A stretch of 64,000 nt of DNA, from NCBI RefSeq assembly GCF_900114445.1, contig NZ_FOTB01000004.1, positions 188,094 through 252,093 on the forward strand, read 5' to 3'. Of this stretch, positions 10,573-18,784 are shown one piece after another. The notes beneath the pieces were generated by a model. The model was given only the letters and a program-made list of their open reading frames with translations. It did no database searches and had not been told where the DNA came from. Within the stretch, counting starts at the first letter, position 1; each line of letters starts with the position of its first letter. Source of the stretch: Salinicoccus halodurans. GTDB lineage: Bacteria; Bacillota; Bacilli; Staphylococcales; Salinicoccaceae. Both the position numbers and the translations under genes were made by a program.

Positions 10573-11169
10573 CTATTCTAAAGGCAATTTGTATGATTGT
10601 TCTGTAGGTGCACCATTCTCAAATTTCAATTCATAATAGTCACTCTCAATGGCATCTGTCATAATATAAACTAAATCAAATGTAGCTTCTTCTCCCGGCT
10701 GAAGTTCTTGAGATAAATCCTCTTCCGACACATCAAAAATAAATTGTTCTCCTCCCATTTCTCCACCTTGGACAATATCAGGATGAACATATTCACCAAT
10801 TACAATCGGTTCGTCTGCTATATTTTTAACTGTAACATTGACAACCCCCAGAAAATGGGATTCTCCTGCATTCATAACAAATGAATCCATCGGCTCCCCA
10901 TCGTATTCTTGAGCTTGTTCAAACGAATTGACTGTAACTTCATAAGGTATTTCCCACTCAAAGCTTTCTACTTCAACCGTATCGCCAATTTCATGGATTT
11001 CTCCATCTTCAGATTCTGAATCCGCAGATGCCTCATCGTTAGCATCTTCTGCAGTTTCCTCGTCTGTGTTTTCTTCTGTAGTTTCACCTTCGGACTCATT
11101 ACTGTCCGAGCAGGCACCCAATATCAGAATCAGGATCAAAGTGCTTAATATTCCAAAGTATTTTTTCAT
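10573..11169 (-). CDS. Lipoprotein, DUF4352-like; tandem copy C
   Basis: 198-residue lipoprotein. The signal peptide ends in lipobox LGAC (Cys20). An acidic Glu/Asp/Ser/Thr linker (about 21-60) is followed by one beta-sandwich domain beginning HEIGDTVEVESFEWEIPYEV and containing FLGVVNVTVKNIADEPIVIG, the pattern of DUF4352/immunoglobulin-like domains. It is the third of three adjacent paralogues in transcription order and most like the first (11887-12483). It has its own GAGG Shine-Dalgarno. The function is unknown; a surface-exposed, membrane-anchored role beside the pilus is inferred. Confidence 0.8.
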   Translation of the reverse strand: MKKYFGILSTLILILILGACSDSNESEGETTEENTDEETAEDANDEASADSESEDGEIHEIGDTVEVESFEWEIPYEVTVNSFEQAQEYDGEPMDSFVMNAGESHFLGVVNVTVKNIADEPIVIGEYVHPDIVQGGEMGGEQFIFDVSEEDLSQELQPGEEATFDLVYIMTDAIESDYYELKFENGAPTEQSYKLPLE

Positions 11170-11235
11170 TACAAATCCTCTATCTTAGTATGAATATTTT
11201 ATCTTTACCAAAAATATAAGTATTATCTTTTAATA

Positions 11236-11820
11236 CTATTCCAAAGGTAATCTGAATGCTGTTTCATTAGGAGACATTTGTTCAAATGTCAGTTCAAAAT
11301 GTTCATTGTCCCCATACTCGCTCAATATATACACTAGATCAATCGTAGCTTCTTCATCTGGCTGAAGTTCCTGTGAGACATCTTCTTCGGATAAATCATA
11401 AACGTACTGCTCTCCACCAGAACTGCCACCTTTAACCATATTTGGATAGACATATTCTCCTATCACTATAGGTTCATCTGAAATGTTTTTCACAGTCATA
11501 TTCACAATACCTAAGAAATGTGAATCACCTGCATTAGATACCAGTGAATCCAAACTATTACCATCATATTCCTGGGCCTGATCAAAAGAGTTTACTGTCA
11601 CTTGATACGGGACTTCCCATTCAAAACTTTCAATTTCAGCTGTATCGCCTATTTCATACATACTTCCGTCTGATTCTTCTTCGGTGCTTTCTTCCTGATT
11701 ATCCGTTGTCTCTTCTGTACTTTCCTCGGTCGTTTCACCTTCTGATTCATTGCTGCCAGAGCAGGCACCCAATATCAGATACAGACTCAAAATGCTTAGT
11801 ATTCCCAAGTATTTTTTCAT
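11236..11820 (-). CDS. Lipoprotein, DUF4352-like; tandem copy B
   Basis: 194-residue paralogue with the same layout: signal peptide with lipobox LGAC, acidic linker, and a beta-sandwich domain starting YEIGDTAEIESFEWEVPYQV. It is the most divergent of the three; the first and third are closer to each other than to it. The 66-base spacers on either side (11170-11235 and 11821-11886) have equal length and nearly the same sequence, direct evidence of tandem duplication including the intergenic segment. The function is not known. Confidence 0.8.
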   Translation of the reverse strand: MKKYLGILSILSLYLILGACSGSNESEGETTEESTEETTDNQEESTEEESDGSMYEIGDTAEIESFEWEVPYQVTVNSFDQAQEYDGNSLDSLVSNAGDSHFLGIVNMTVKNISDEPIVIGEYVYPNMVKGGSSGGEQYVYDLSEEDVSQELQPDEEATIDLVYILSEYGDNEHFELTFEQMSPNETAFRLPLE

Positions 11821-11886
11821 TACAAATCCTCTATCTTAGTATGATTATTTTATCTTTACCGAAAATATAAATGTTACCCTTTGGTA

Positions 11887-12483
11887 CTATTCTAAAGGTA
11901 ATCTGTATGATTGTTCTGTTGGAAACATATTTTGAAACTTTAATTCGTAGTAACCACTATCTATATCAGTACTCATTGTATAAACCAAATCAAATGTTGC
12001 TTCTTCATCCGGCTGTAACTCTTGTGATAGATCTTCTTCAGACACATCAAAAATAAATTGCTCGCCACCGTCTGTTCCACCTTGCACAATGTCAGGGGCA
12101 ACATATTCCCCAATTACAATTGGTTCATCAGCTAAATTTTTCACCGTCATATTTACCACACCTAAGAAATTCGTTTCATGTGCGTTCATTAAATATGACT
12201 CTAATGGTTCACCGTCGTATTCTTGTACTTGCTCAAAAGAATTCACAGTTACTTCGTAAGGGATTTCCCATTCAAAACTCTCTACTTCTACAGTATCGCC
12301 AATCTCATGTATTTCTCCATCTTCAGACTCTGAATCTTCCGTGGATTCTTCATCTGTGTCTTCCGATGTTTCTTCTTCTGTGTTTTCTTCAGTTGTTTCT
12401 CCTTCGGATTCATTACTGTCAGAGCAGGCGCCCAGTATAAATATCAACCCAAAAATGCTTATAATCCCTAAATATTTTTTCAT
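11887..12483 (-). CDS. Lipoprotein, DUF4352-like; tandem copy A
   Basis: 198-residue paralogue, first of the three in transcription order. The signal peptide ends LGAC (Cys20), followed by an acidic linker and a domain beginning HEIGDTVEVESFEWEIPYEV, almost identical to copy C. The C-terminus TEQSYRLPLE is shared in form by all three. It begins 15 bases after the TadG-like gene. Its leader resembles the 66-base inter-copy spacers less closely. The function is unknown; the family is common in Firmicutes as secreted lipoproteins. Confidence 0.8.
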   Translation of the reverse strand: MKKYLGIISIFGLIFILGACSDSNESEGETTEENTEEETSEDTDEESTEDSESEDGEIHEIGDTVEVESFEWEIPYEVTVNSFEQVQEYDGEPLESYLMNAHETNFLGVVNMTVKNLADEPIVIGEYVAPDIVQGGTDGGEQFIFDVSEEDLSQELQPDEEATFDLVYTMSTDIDSGYYELKFQNMFPTEQSYRLPLE

Positions 12484-12498
12484 TATAGACCCTCCATA

Positions 12499-14745
12499 TT
12501 AATATGAATAATGTTTTTCCTTATTAAATATATAATTGTTACCTTCTACTTTTCCAGGGAAAAAAGTAGGTAAGAATAAAAGATTAACTTCGCCCCTAAC
12601 ATTACTATTCAAGTAGGTTTCGCCTGTTTGAGTGAAATCAACACTAGTAGCCTGGGACAATGCAGATTGTATTCTTATTCTTTTTTGTGCATTAAAAGTT
12701 TCATTCAAGGACCGCAAACTCAAGAATAATCTAGTCATAAGATCCGGCGTTACATTAACTCCAGATCTTTTCTTGCCTAAAATCTTTAATTCTATACCGC
12801 GATCTTTATTTAAAAAATCATTAAAATCCGTCACAGTTTGTGTAATTGCAACTACGAGAGCAATCGCAACTCCTATCCATCCCAATTTACTGAGAGGATT
12901 TTTCACTAAAGTATCAAATATATTAATAGCGAGGATAATACCTGCCATCTCAAGTAGAAACTGTCCATAATTTGCTCCGGATTGATGGTGACCATATATC
13001 ATATACATTGCTTGTTTAGTATCATAATTGAAACTTTCCTGTTTGATTTCAAAAGGTTTGGAAACTCCAAAGTTGGCCATGATGTATTCATTCATATAGA
13101 TTTCTGATCGGATAGCATAAGGGTTTGACATTAGTTCAAAAAGGTTTTTAAGTTTATCAAATGCTTTAGTTATGAATTCTTTCCTGTCTTCCTCGGCAAT
13201 CAATTCGCCATCAGACCCGGCACCAGAGTATTTGCTGTTATACATTTCCAATGTATTGTAGATTTCCTGGTCAGCGGAATATGATTCGGCCATGCCCAAT
13301 GCATCATTCAGCGTCTCTAAAAGTTTTCCGAAAGATTCATCCGCTTCTTCTTCTACTTCATCATAAGTCTGATCATATCTTTCATCTTTCTGAAGTATCT
13401 CTTCTGACTCCTCATACTTTTTCCAGCTTGTTGTTATAGAATCAATATTGGTGTCAGCATCGGAAATAAGCTCAGATGCTGCTGTCTCGACATAACCAGG
13501 CGCCTCTTTTGTTTCAGAGTTGACTGCCAATTTGAAAATTGACGCTTGTGAAAGCAGTCCATACCTTTGTAAATTCCCAAAGCTGGTCATGGTCCCCGGT
13601 GCGTCAGCCTTTCCCAGTACATAATCGTCCAGACTTTCAAAATCATTTTCTATCGAAGTAAAAAATTCATTGTCCAGAATCAACTTGTTGATTTCTTCCA
13701 ATCCGTCTGTAGATCCGACCATTTCTTTAATTTCATTGTTGTAATCCATTGCTGAATTATTGCTGGGTGAACTTGAATTTCCGGAACCGAAAAGTGCTTT
13801 GAGAATATCCTCTTTATAACTGGCGTAATTGGTCTGAATCAGACCTTCTGTTGGTAATGTTTCTGTGTTGAATTTAGATCTGGCATCCTCAAAGTACCCG
13901 AGCTCATCTTCTTCATCGTCACGCTTCTTTTCTTTATCTTCTTTTTCTTCATCGCTTAATTCTTCTTCTGATTCTTCATCTTCGGAATCTTCTTCCTCAT
14001 GCTTGTTTTTCAATTCAAGGTATCTTGGGTAATATTTTGAAAGATCCGCCATGTTCGACTTTATAGATTCAGGGATTTTCTCAGATGATGACTCTTTACC
14101 TACGATTTTGGAATTATATCTTGATGTAATGTCTTCCTTGAGACTTTTAACTTCCTCGTCAGCTTTCTTCAGTTCCGCATTCCGTTTTTTGACAAGTTCC
14201 ATAACTTCTTCAAATTTCTCGAGGAATTCCTGTGTTTCTTCCATATCTTCTACTTCGCTCGGGTCTACAGTACCATCAGCTTTCTTCAGGAGGTCTGCAA
14301 AAACCCCGGCCATCTGTATGGGAGCCTGATACTTCATCGTTTCATTGATCTGATATTTGAATATATCCGGATTCAATATATCCCTGTCAGTGTCAAAGGA
14401 AGCTGAACTCGAGCTGATGGATACTTGGGATAGATTGGAGTACCCTTCCAATTCTCCCGGGGTAAAAAGCTGCTCTTCGAGTGTCTTCTCAAAAATCGAA
14501 AGTGAATCATTGCCGGTAACAAAAATCCCGTAATCAGCGAGTGAACTGTCATATTGTGACATTGTCGACCTGACAGCTGATTCAACAGCGTTATCAAGCT
14601 GTCTTTCTGCCGACATTATCCGTACCATGTCAATCAGAAGAGCATTGATGATAAAGATGGGCAGTATGATACATATGGCGAAGATGGAAACTGAACCGCC
14701 ATTACCAAAGATCAGAGGTTTTATAAACTGTTTGATTTTTTTCAT
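12499..14745 (-). CDS. Large TadG-like membrane-anchored protein
   Basis: 748-residue protein. The N-terminus resembles a Tad pseudopilin: short basic leader, FGNGG|SVSIFAICIILP and a hydrophobic helix, but the +5 residue after the glycine is Phe rather than Glu. Next is a TadG-like segment (MVRIMSAERQLDNAVESAVR, SLADYGIFVTGND). The long central region is helical and highly charged, with an acidic Glu/Asp/Lys run near 245-285. A hydrophobic segment near 610-660 (IILAINIFDTLV, WIGVAIALVVAITQTV) suggests a second membrane region. It may belong to the Tad-linked family I know as DUF5702 (uncertain). The ATG at 14745 follows GGAGG with a 10-base spacer. It may form the cell-envelope base or sheath of the pilus (inference). 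Confidence 0.7.
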   Translation of the reverse strand: MKKIKQFIKPLIFGNGGSVSIFAICIILPIFIINALLIDMVRIMSAERQLDNAVESAVRSTMSQYDSSLADYGIFVTGNDSLSIFEKTLEEQLFTPGELEGYSNLSQVSISSSSASFDTDRDILNPDIFKYQINETMKYQAPIQMAGVFADLLKKADGTVDPSEVEDMEETQEFLEKFEEVMELVKKRNAELKKADEEVKSLKEDITSRYNSKIVGKESSSEKIPESIKSNMADLSKYYPRYLELKNKHEEEDSEDEESEEELSDEEKEDKEKKRDDEEDELGYFEDARSKFNTETLPTEGLIQTNYASYKEDILKALFGSGNSSSPSNNSAMDYNNEIKEMVGSTDGLEEINKLILDNEFFTSIENDFESLDDYVLGKADAPGTMTSFGNLQRYGLLSQASIFKLAVNSETKEAPGYVETAASELISDADTNIDSITTSWKKYEESEEILQKDERYDQTYDEVEEEADESFGKLLETLNDALGMAESYSADQEIYNTLEMYNSKYSGAGSDGELIAEEDRKEFITKAFDKLKNLFELMSNPYAIRSEIYMNEYIMANFGVSKPFEIKQESFNYDTKQAMYMIYGHHQSGANYGQFLLEMAGIILAINIFDTLVKNPLSKLGWIGVAIALVVAITQTVTDFNDFLNKDRGIELKILGKKRSGVNVTPDLMTRLFLSLRSLNETFNAQKRIRIQSALSQATSVDFTQTGETYLNSNVRGEVNLLFLPTFFPGKVEGNNYIFNKEKHYSY

Positions 14746-14752
14746 TGGTGTT

Positions 14753-15394
14753 CTAACCTCCAACCCATTGCTCTACTGCTTCTGTAATACTCCCTGCGTC
14801 TTCAAGTGGTGTGAAACTCATCAGGAATTTCGCAAAGTTATAAGTCCGCACCATCTCTGTAGATTCGGTAATTATACTTGTTGACTCACCAGTTACATTC
14901 GAAACTCCCAGCAGATTTTTGAACATGTCAGGCATATAGAGTCCTGACTCGGTAGTGACCCTGATTTTCTTATAAATTAATATATTACCTCCGCCATCCG
15001 AAATTTCTATAGAAATCGGTCCGGCATAGTTATTGGTCACAACCGCTTTCTTGCTCTGGGATATTCCCCCGGATCCACCGCCAAAGCCGCCGATGCCCAA
15101 ACTGTTAAAAAAATCACCGGCACCTTCACCGATCCTCCAGTAAAGCCCGTCACCGGCTTCATTCCCTGTGTACTGGCTGGTACTTTTAATTTCGCCGGTA
15201 TACGTCTTATTGCTGTTATCATAATTGTAGGCAACCAGATTTGATGATTGGTATGCCACATAATTTGTCATGCCTGCCTGAAAAACAATGATGCATAAGA
15301 ATACTGTCATGAGGACAAAGACCATGACAAAAGGGAAAACAAGGGTAGCTTCCATAGTCATGCTGCCTCTTTCCCCTTTTAAGAACTTCTTCAA
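14753..15394 (-). CDS. TadE-like minor pseudopilin (first copy)
   Basis: 213-residue protein starting MKKFLKGERG|SMTMEATLVFP, with Glu at +5 after the predicted cleavage glycine and a hydrophobic helix VMVFVLMTVFLCIIVFQ: a TadE/TadF-type prepilin. The body has a Gly/Ser-rich stretch near 105-120 and a beta-rich domain. The start codon is TTG, overlapping the end of the Flp gene region, with GGGTGA as a weak Shine-Dalgarno. No ATG gives a full leader peptide, so the TTG is required to include the prepilin signal. Confidence 0.78.
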   Translation of the reverse strand: MKKFLKGERGSMTMEATLVFPFVMVFVLMTVFLCIIVFQAGMTNYVAYQSSNLVAYNYDNSNKTYTGEIKSTSQYTGNEAGDGLYWRIGEGAGDFFNSLGIGGFGGGSGGISQSKKAVVTNNYAGPISIEISDGGGNILIYKKIRVTTESGLYMPDMFKNLLGVSNVTGESTSIITESTEMVRTYNFAKFLMSFTPLEDAGSITEAVEQWVGG

Positions 15395-15399
15395 TTAAA

Positions 15400-15576
15400 T
15401 CACCCGCCGAATGTTCCAAGGTTTCCTTCGATGGCATCAAATAGACTGTTAGCCCATGATTCAATTCTTCCTTTGAATAAAATCGCAATCCCGATCAGAA
15501 CCGCCAGAATCAATAATACCTCAACTACTTCCAAACCTTCCTCATCGTTCCAAAAATCCAGCCAAAACTGTGTCAT
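15400..15576 (-). CDS. flp: Flp-type major pilin
   Basis: 58-residue pilin. The leader ends NDEEG, followed by LEVVEVLLILAVLIGIAILF: a processing glycine, Glu at +5 and a long hydrophobic helix, the Firmicutes Flp1-like pattern (Val replaces the Tyr of proteobacterial Flp). A short polar tail ends GNLGTFGG. The ATG at 15576 has GAGGAG 7 bases upstream. It lies between tadC and the first TadE-like gene; a small hairpin in the preceding 77-base spacer may allow separate expression. Confidence 0.85.
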   Translation of the reverse strand: MTQFWLDFWNDEEGLEVVEVLLILAVLIGIAILFKGRIESWANSLFDAIEGNLGTFGG

Positions 15577-15613
15577 AATATCTCTCCTCATTAATTTTAA
15601 ATTTATATATAAA

Positions 15614-15627
15614 GCAAGTGATCTTGC
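15614..15627 (-). other. Small hairpin in the tadC-flp spacer
   Basis: Perfect GCAAG / CTTGC stem with a 4-base loop on the minus strand, followed by TTTATAT. It is too weak for a firm terminator call. It could be an attenuator or RNA-processing site that raises pilin mRNA relative to tadZABC (inference). Confidence 0.3.
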
Positions 15628-15653
15628 GTTATATCAAAGTGATAACTCTCAAA

Positions 15654-16523
15654 CTAAAAATTGAACATCGTAATCGCCGGGTAAATAATTACGAGCAATA
15701 CTGCTGCAAAAACAAAAATCATCGGGAAAATCAGTTTTGATGAAGCCTCTTCCCCTTTAATTCTCGTCAGAGTTTTGCGTTTATCCCACAGTGATTTTGA
15801 TAAATCTTTCAGGGATTCCGCTAATTGCTTACCGCCCTTACGATAATTCATCATTATCGTTGTTGTTAAAACTGAAACTTCCTGTATACCACACCGTTGA
15901 CTGAAATCTTTCATAGCATCTTGAAATGATGAATTTGATTGAAGTTTGTTCATAGCTTCATTCAATTCATAATACAATGGTGAATCATATATCCTGTTTA
16001 TGTTTTGCTGTACCGATTTATTTATTGCACCTTGAACCGTTTCTCCTGCATTCACCAGAAGTATAAGCTTATTAGTGAATTCTGGAAGCTCAAGAAGTAT
16101 TGATTCTTTTCTTTTCTTAACTTTCGTGTCCAGCTCTTTCATTTGTGCATAAACCAGGATTACAGTCATGAACACACAAAATATTGGCAATGTGTAATCA
16201 CCGGCTTCAACGGACACAAATGCTGCAAATGTAACCAGCGCACATATTGTAAAAACAGTGACTATTTTCGCAAGATGAATCCTGGTAAAAATCTGACTCA
16301 GCCTGGAACCCCGCAAAATGATCATCTTCTGATGCACCGGTGCTACAATTGTAGGAAATCTTCTATACAAGTCCAGTTTATCCACCAGAAAAAGTGAATA
16401 TGGTGCAAGAACAGGCAAAAGTATGTTGCTTCTATACGTCTCTATAAACGTTCTATAATTCTTTTTTTGAAGCACTGCTGTAATCAATATACAGGTCACG
16501 AGTATTAAAATTATCATTTCCAT
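15654..16523 (-). CDS. tadC: TadC, inner-membrane platform protein (T2SF/GspF fold)
   Basis: 289-residue type II secretion F-domain protein. An N-terminal helix and a helix pair near 75-115 (IVTFTICALVTFAAFVSV) precede a cytoplasmic T2SF domain (LLLELPEFTNKLILLVNAGE, MMNYRKGGKQLAESLKDLS). The last hydrophobic helix is IFVFAAVLLVIIYPAITMF. It pairs with TadB as the membrane platform driven by TadA. It starts 9 bases after tadB ends. Confidence 0.88.
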   Translation of the reverse strand: MEMIILILVTCILITAVLQKKNYRTFIETYRSNILLPVLAPYSLFLVDKLDLYRRFPTIVAPVHQKMIILRGSRLSQIFTRIHLAKIVTVFTICALVTFAAFVSVEAGDYTLPIFCVFMTVILVYAQMKELDTKVKKRKESILLELPEFTNKLILLVNAGETVQGAINKSVQQNINRIYDSPLYYELNEAMNKLQSNSSFQDAMKDFSQRCGIQEVSVLTTTIMMNYRKGGKQLAESLKDLSKSLWDKRKTLTRIKGEEASSKLIFPMIFVFAAVLLVIIYPAITMFNF

Positions 16524-16532
16524 TCTTATTAC

Positions 16533-17459
16533 CTACATTTCGATTTTCATCAGTTTCTGACTTATTACCATACTCAGGATTGTGCATCCAAGAACAACTG
16601 TCATAACAATAGGCCCCGGAGTGCCGAATTCATAAAGAGGTCTCACGAAATCTCCTGAAGTGTATTTCAGGAATGCAATCATTCCGAGCGGCATTACTGC
16701 AATGATCCTTGATTCGAATTTTTTTTGTGATACAAGCACTTTGATATCCTGTTGGATTTCGATTTTTTCATTGATGATATCCACAGTCCTTTTGATGACG
16801 TCCACCAGGTTACCACCACTGCGCTTGCAGGTTATGAATACATCGGAAAAATTCTTTATGTCTTCTACATCAGATCGTTTTGCAAAATCATCAAACGCTC
16901 TTTCGATACTTTCACCATTCTCTACACGTCTGTTGATAATCGAGAATTCTTTGATGATATAAGTCTCCTCGTTAGGATATAAGAGCTTTAAGTCCTTCAA
17001 TGCATCCCTGAAAGCATTTTCGATTGATTGTCCCGCCGCCAGTGATGAAGATAGAGAAGCAGCCGCTTCTTTGAACTGAAGTGACAGTATGTTTTTCCGC
17101 TTCTCCTTCAATTGTTTTTTCCTTATCCTTGGTGCAAAAAGAGCGATGAGACCAAGAAAAAGTGAAATGATCAAATTATCATAAAAAAGCTCACCAACCA
17201 GCATGATGATCAAAAATACAACTATTACTGCGGATATGATTTCTCCGAAACTCATTTTATAGTCCCCGTAATCAATCAGTTGATTATCGGATGAACTCCG
17301 TGAGTTTATGGCTGCAATGGAGCGTCTTCTACGCTCTTCTTCACGCTTCAGATGTTTTTTCTTCTTTTTTAAATCAGTGTTGGTAATCCGTTTATAAACT
17401 ATGCCAAATACAGCAAGCACAATGATTACAAGACCGAAAACCTGAAACAGATCCATCAC
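16533..17459 (-). CDS. tadB: TadB, inner-membrane platform protein
   Basis: 308-residue T2SF-domain protein. It has an N-terminal helix (FGLVIIVLAVFGIVY), a Lys/Arg-rich cytoplasmic stretch, a central hydrophobic pair near 75-112 and the T2SF domain (EAAASLSSSLAAGQSIENAF, KRSGGNLVDVIKRTVDII). The C-terminal helix is TVVLGCTILSMVI. The start overlaps the tadA stop by four bases (ATGA type), showing coupled translation. It is a paralogue and partner of TadC. Confidence 0.88.
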   Translation of the reverse strand: MMDLFQVFGLVIIVLAVFGIVYKRITNTDLKKKKKHLKREEERRRRSIAAINSRSSSDNQLIDYGDYKMSFGEIISAVIVVFLIIMLVGELFYDNLIISLFLGLIALFAPRIRKKQLKEKRKNILSLQFKEAAASLSSSLAAGQSIENAFRDALKDLKLLYPNEETYIIKEFSIINRRVENGESIERAFDDFAKRSDVEDIKNFSDVFITCKRSGGNLVDVIKRTVDIINEKIEIQQDIKVLVSQKKFESRIIAVMPLGMIAFLKYTSGDFVRPLYEFGTPGPIVMTVVLGCTILSMVISQKLMKIEM

Positions 17460-18784
17460 ATCACTTCCGTTTCTTCATCTCTCTGACCATAAATTCCTGC
17501 AATATCATGCTTACCTGATATTTCAAGCTTCATAGTAGATTGAAGTTTGTTTCCGGTTGGTACGAGGTCTCCCACGATTTTACCTTCTTTGTCCTCTGCT
17601 TCTTCTTTGAAGATGAACAGTGGGTTCAATTGTATTTCACCATTTTCAAATCCGGTGATTTCAGAAATCTCTACAACTTTTCTGGAGTGGTCTCTGAATC
17701 TTGATAAATGCACCATTATGTCGATAGCTGATGTTATTTGCTTCCTGATGACATCGATCGGCAGGTCAGCACCGCTCAATACCATCGTTTCTATTCTGCT
17801 GAGCATATCAGTCACTGAATTGGCGTGGCCGGTGGATAAAGAACCGTCGTGACCAGTATTCATAGCTTGAAGCATATCCAGCGCCTCTGCGCCCCTGACT
17901 TCCCCTACAATGACCCGTGAAGGTCTCATTCTCAGAGAGGTCCGTATCAAATCTCTTATAGTTATTTCACCTTCACCCTGAGTATTGGCATTTCTTGTTT
18001 CGAGACTTATAAGGTTTGGAATACTTTTCAGCTGCAGCTCAGCCGAGTCTTCTATAGTTAGTATCCGTTCACTTTTAGGTATGAAGTTCGACAGGACATT
18101 CAGGAACGTTGTTTTACCGGAGCCTGTCCCTCCACCTATGAAAATATTGTATTTAGCTTCAACCAGATGTTTTAGGAATTGTGATACTTCTTTATTGAGA
18201 GCTTTGAATCTTATGAGGTCATCTATTGTTAAGGCATGTTCGGGGAACTTACGAATTGTCATTGCTGCGCCTTTCAGAGCGACTGGAGGCAGCACCACAT
18301 TGACCCTTGAGCCATCTTCCAGTCTCGCGTCCACTATCGGAGTTGATTCGTTTACCACTCTGTTGACTTTGGAAACAATAGCCTGTATTGTATCCTCCAG
18401 CTTTTGCTGGGATTCGAACCTTACATCCGACTTGAATACTTCACCATGCTTTTCGACAAATATCTCCAAGTAGTTGTTCACCATTATTTCCGTAATGTCC
18501 TTATCATCCAACAGAGGCTGCAATACTCCTAAACCACGGAATGAATTATACATACGCTCAACAATTACGCTCATTTGCCTGGAACTTATTTGGTATTGTT
18601 TGGCATAAGTGATGACAAATTCTTCGATATACTGCCGCAATTCATCATTCGAAACAGAATACATAAAGTCCAATACATCTCTCAACTTATCTGTGAGGTG
18701 ATCGACTATGGCATCATCACTGTCCTGCTCCTCAAATTTATAATTGGCAATCTCTTCAATATTGCTGTTTTCTTTATTTTTCAT
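17456..18784 (-). CDS. tadA: TadA/CpaF, pilus assembly ATPase
   Basis: 442-residue secretion ATPase of the VirB11/CpaF group that powers Flp pilus assembly. Walker A is GGGTGSGKTT (about residue 219), the Asp box is LTIEDSAEL, Walker B is RVIVGEVRGAE and the His box is LSTGHANS. The N-terminal domain contains the typical GLGVLQPLLDD and EIMVNN segments. All catalytic motifs are intact. It overlaps tadZ by 11 bases and tadB by 4. Confidence 0.95.
   Translation of the reverse strand: MKNKENSNIEEIANYKFEEQDSDDAIVDHLTDKLRDVLDFMYSVSNDELRQYIEEFVITYAKQYQISSRQMSVIVERMYNSFRGLGVLQPLLDDKDITEIMVNNYLEIFVEKHGEVFKSDVRFESQQKLEDTIQAIVSKVNRVVNESTPIVDARLEDGSRVNVVLPPVALKGAAMTIRKFPEHALTIDDLIRFKALNKEVSQFLKHLVEAKYNIFIGGGTGSGKTTFLNVLSNFIPKSERILTIEDSAELQLKSIPNLISLETRNANTQGEGEITIRDLIRTSLRMRPSRVIVGEVRGAEALDMLQAMNTGHDGSLSTGHANSVTDMLSRIETMVLSGADLPIDVIRKQITSAIDIMVHLSRFRDHSRKVVEISEITGFENGEIQLNPLFIFKEEAEDKEGKIVGDLVPTGNKLQSTMKLEISGKHDIAGIYGQRDEETEVM

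Larger units (their letters stand above)
10573..12483 (-). repeat. Tandem triplication of a 0.65-kb lipoprotein gene unit
   Basis: Three paralogous genes lie head to tail with start-to-start distances of 651 and 663 bases. The two internal spacers are both 66 bases and share the stretch reading TACAAATCCTCTATCTTAGT on the plus strand just upstream of each start. Coding and non-coding sequence are therefore both duplicated. Confidence 0.85.
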
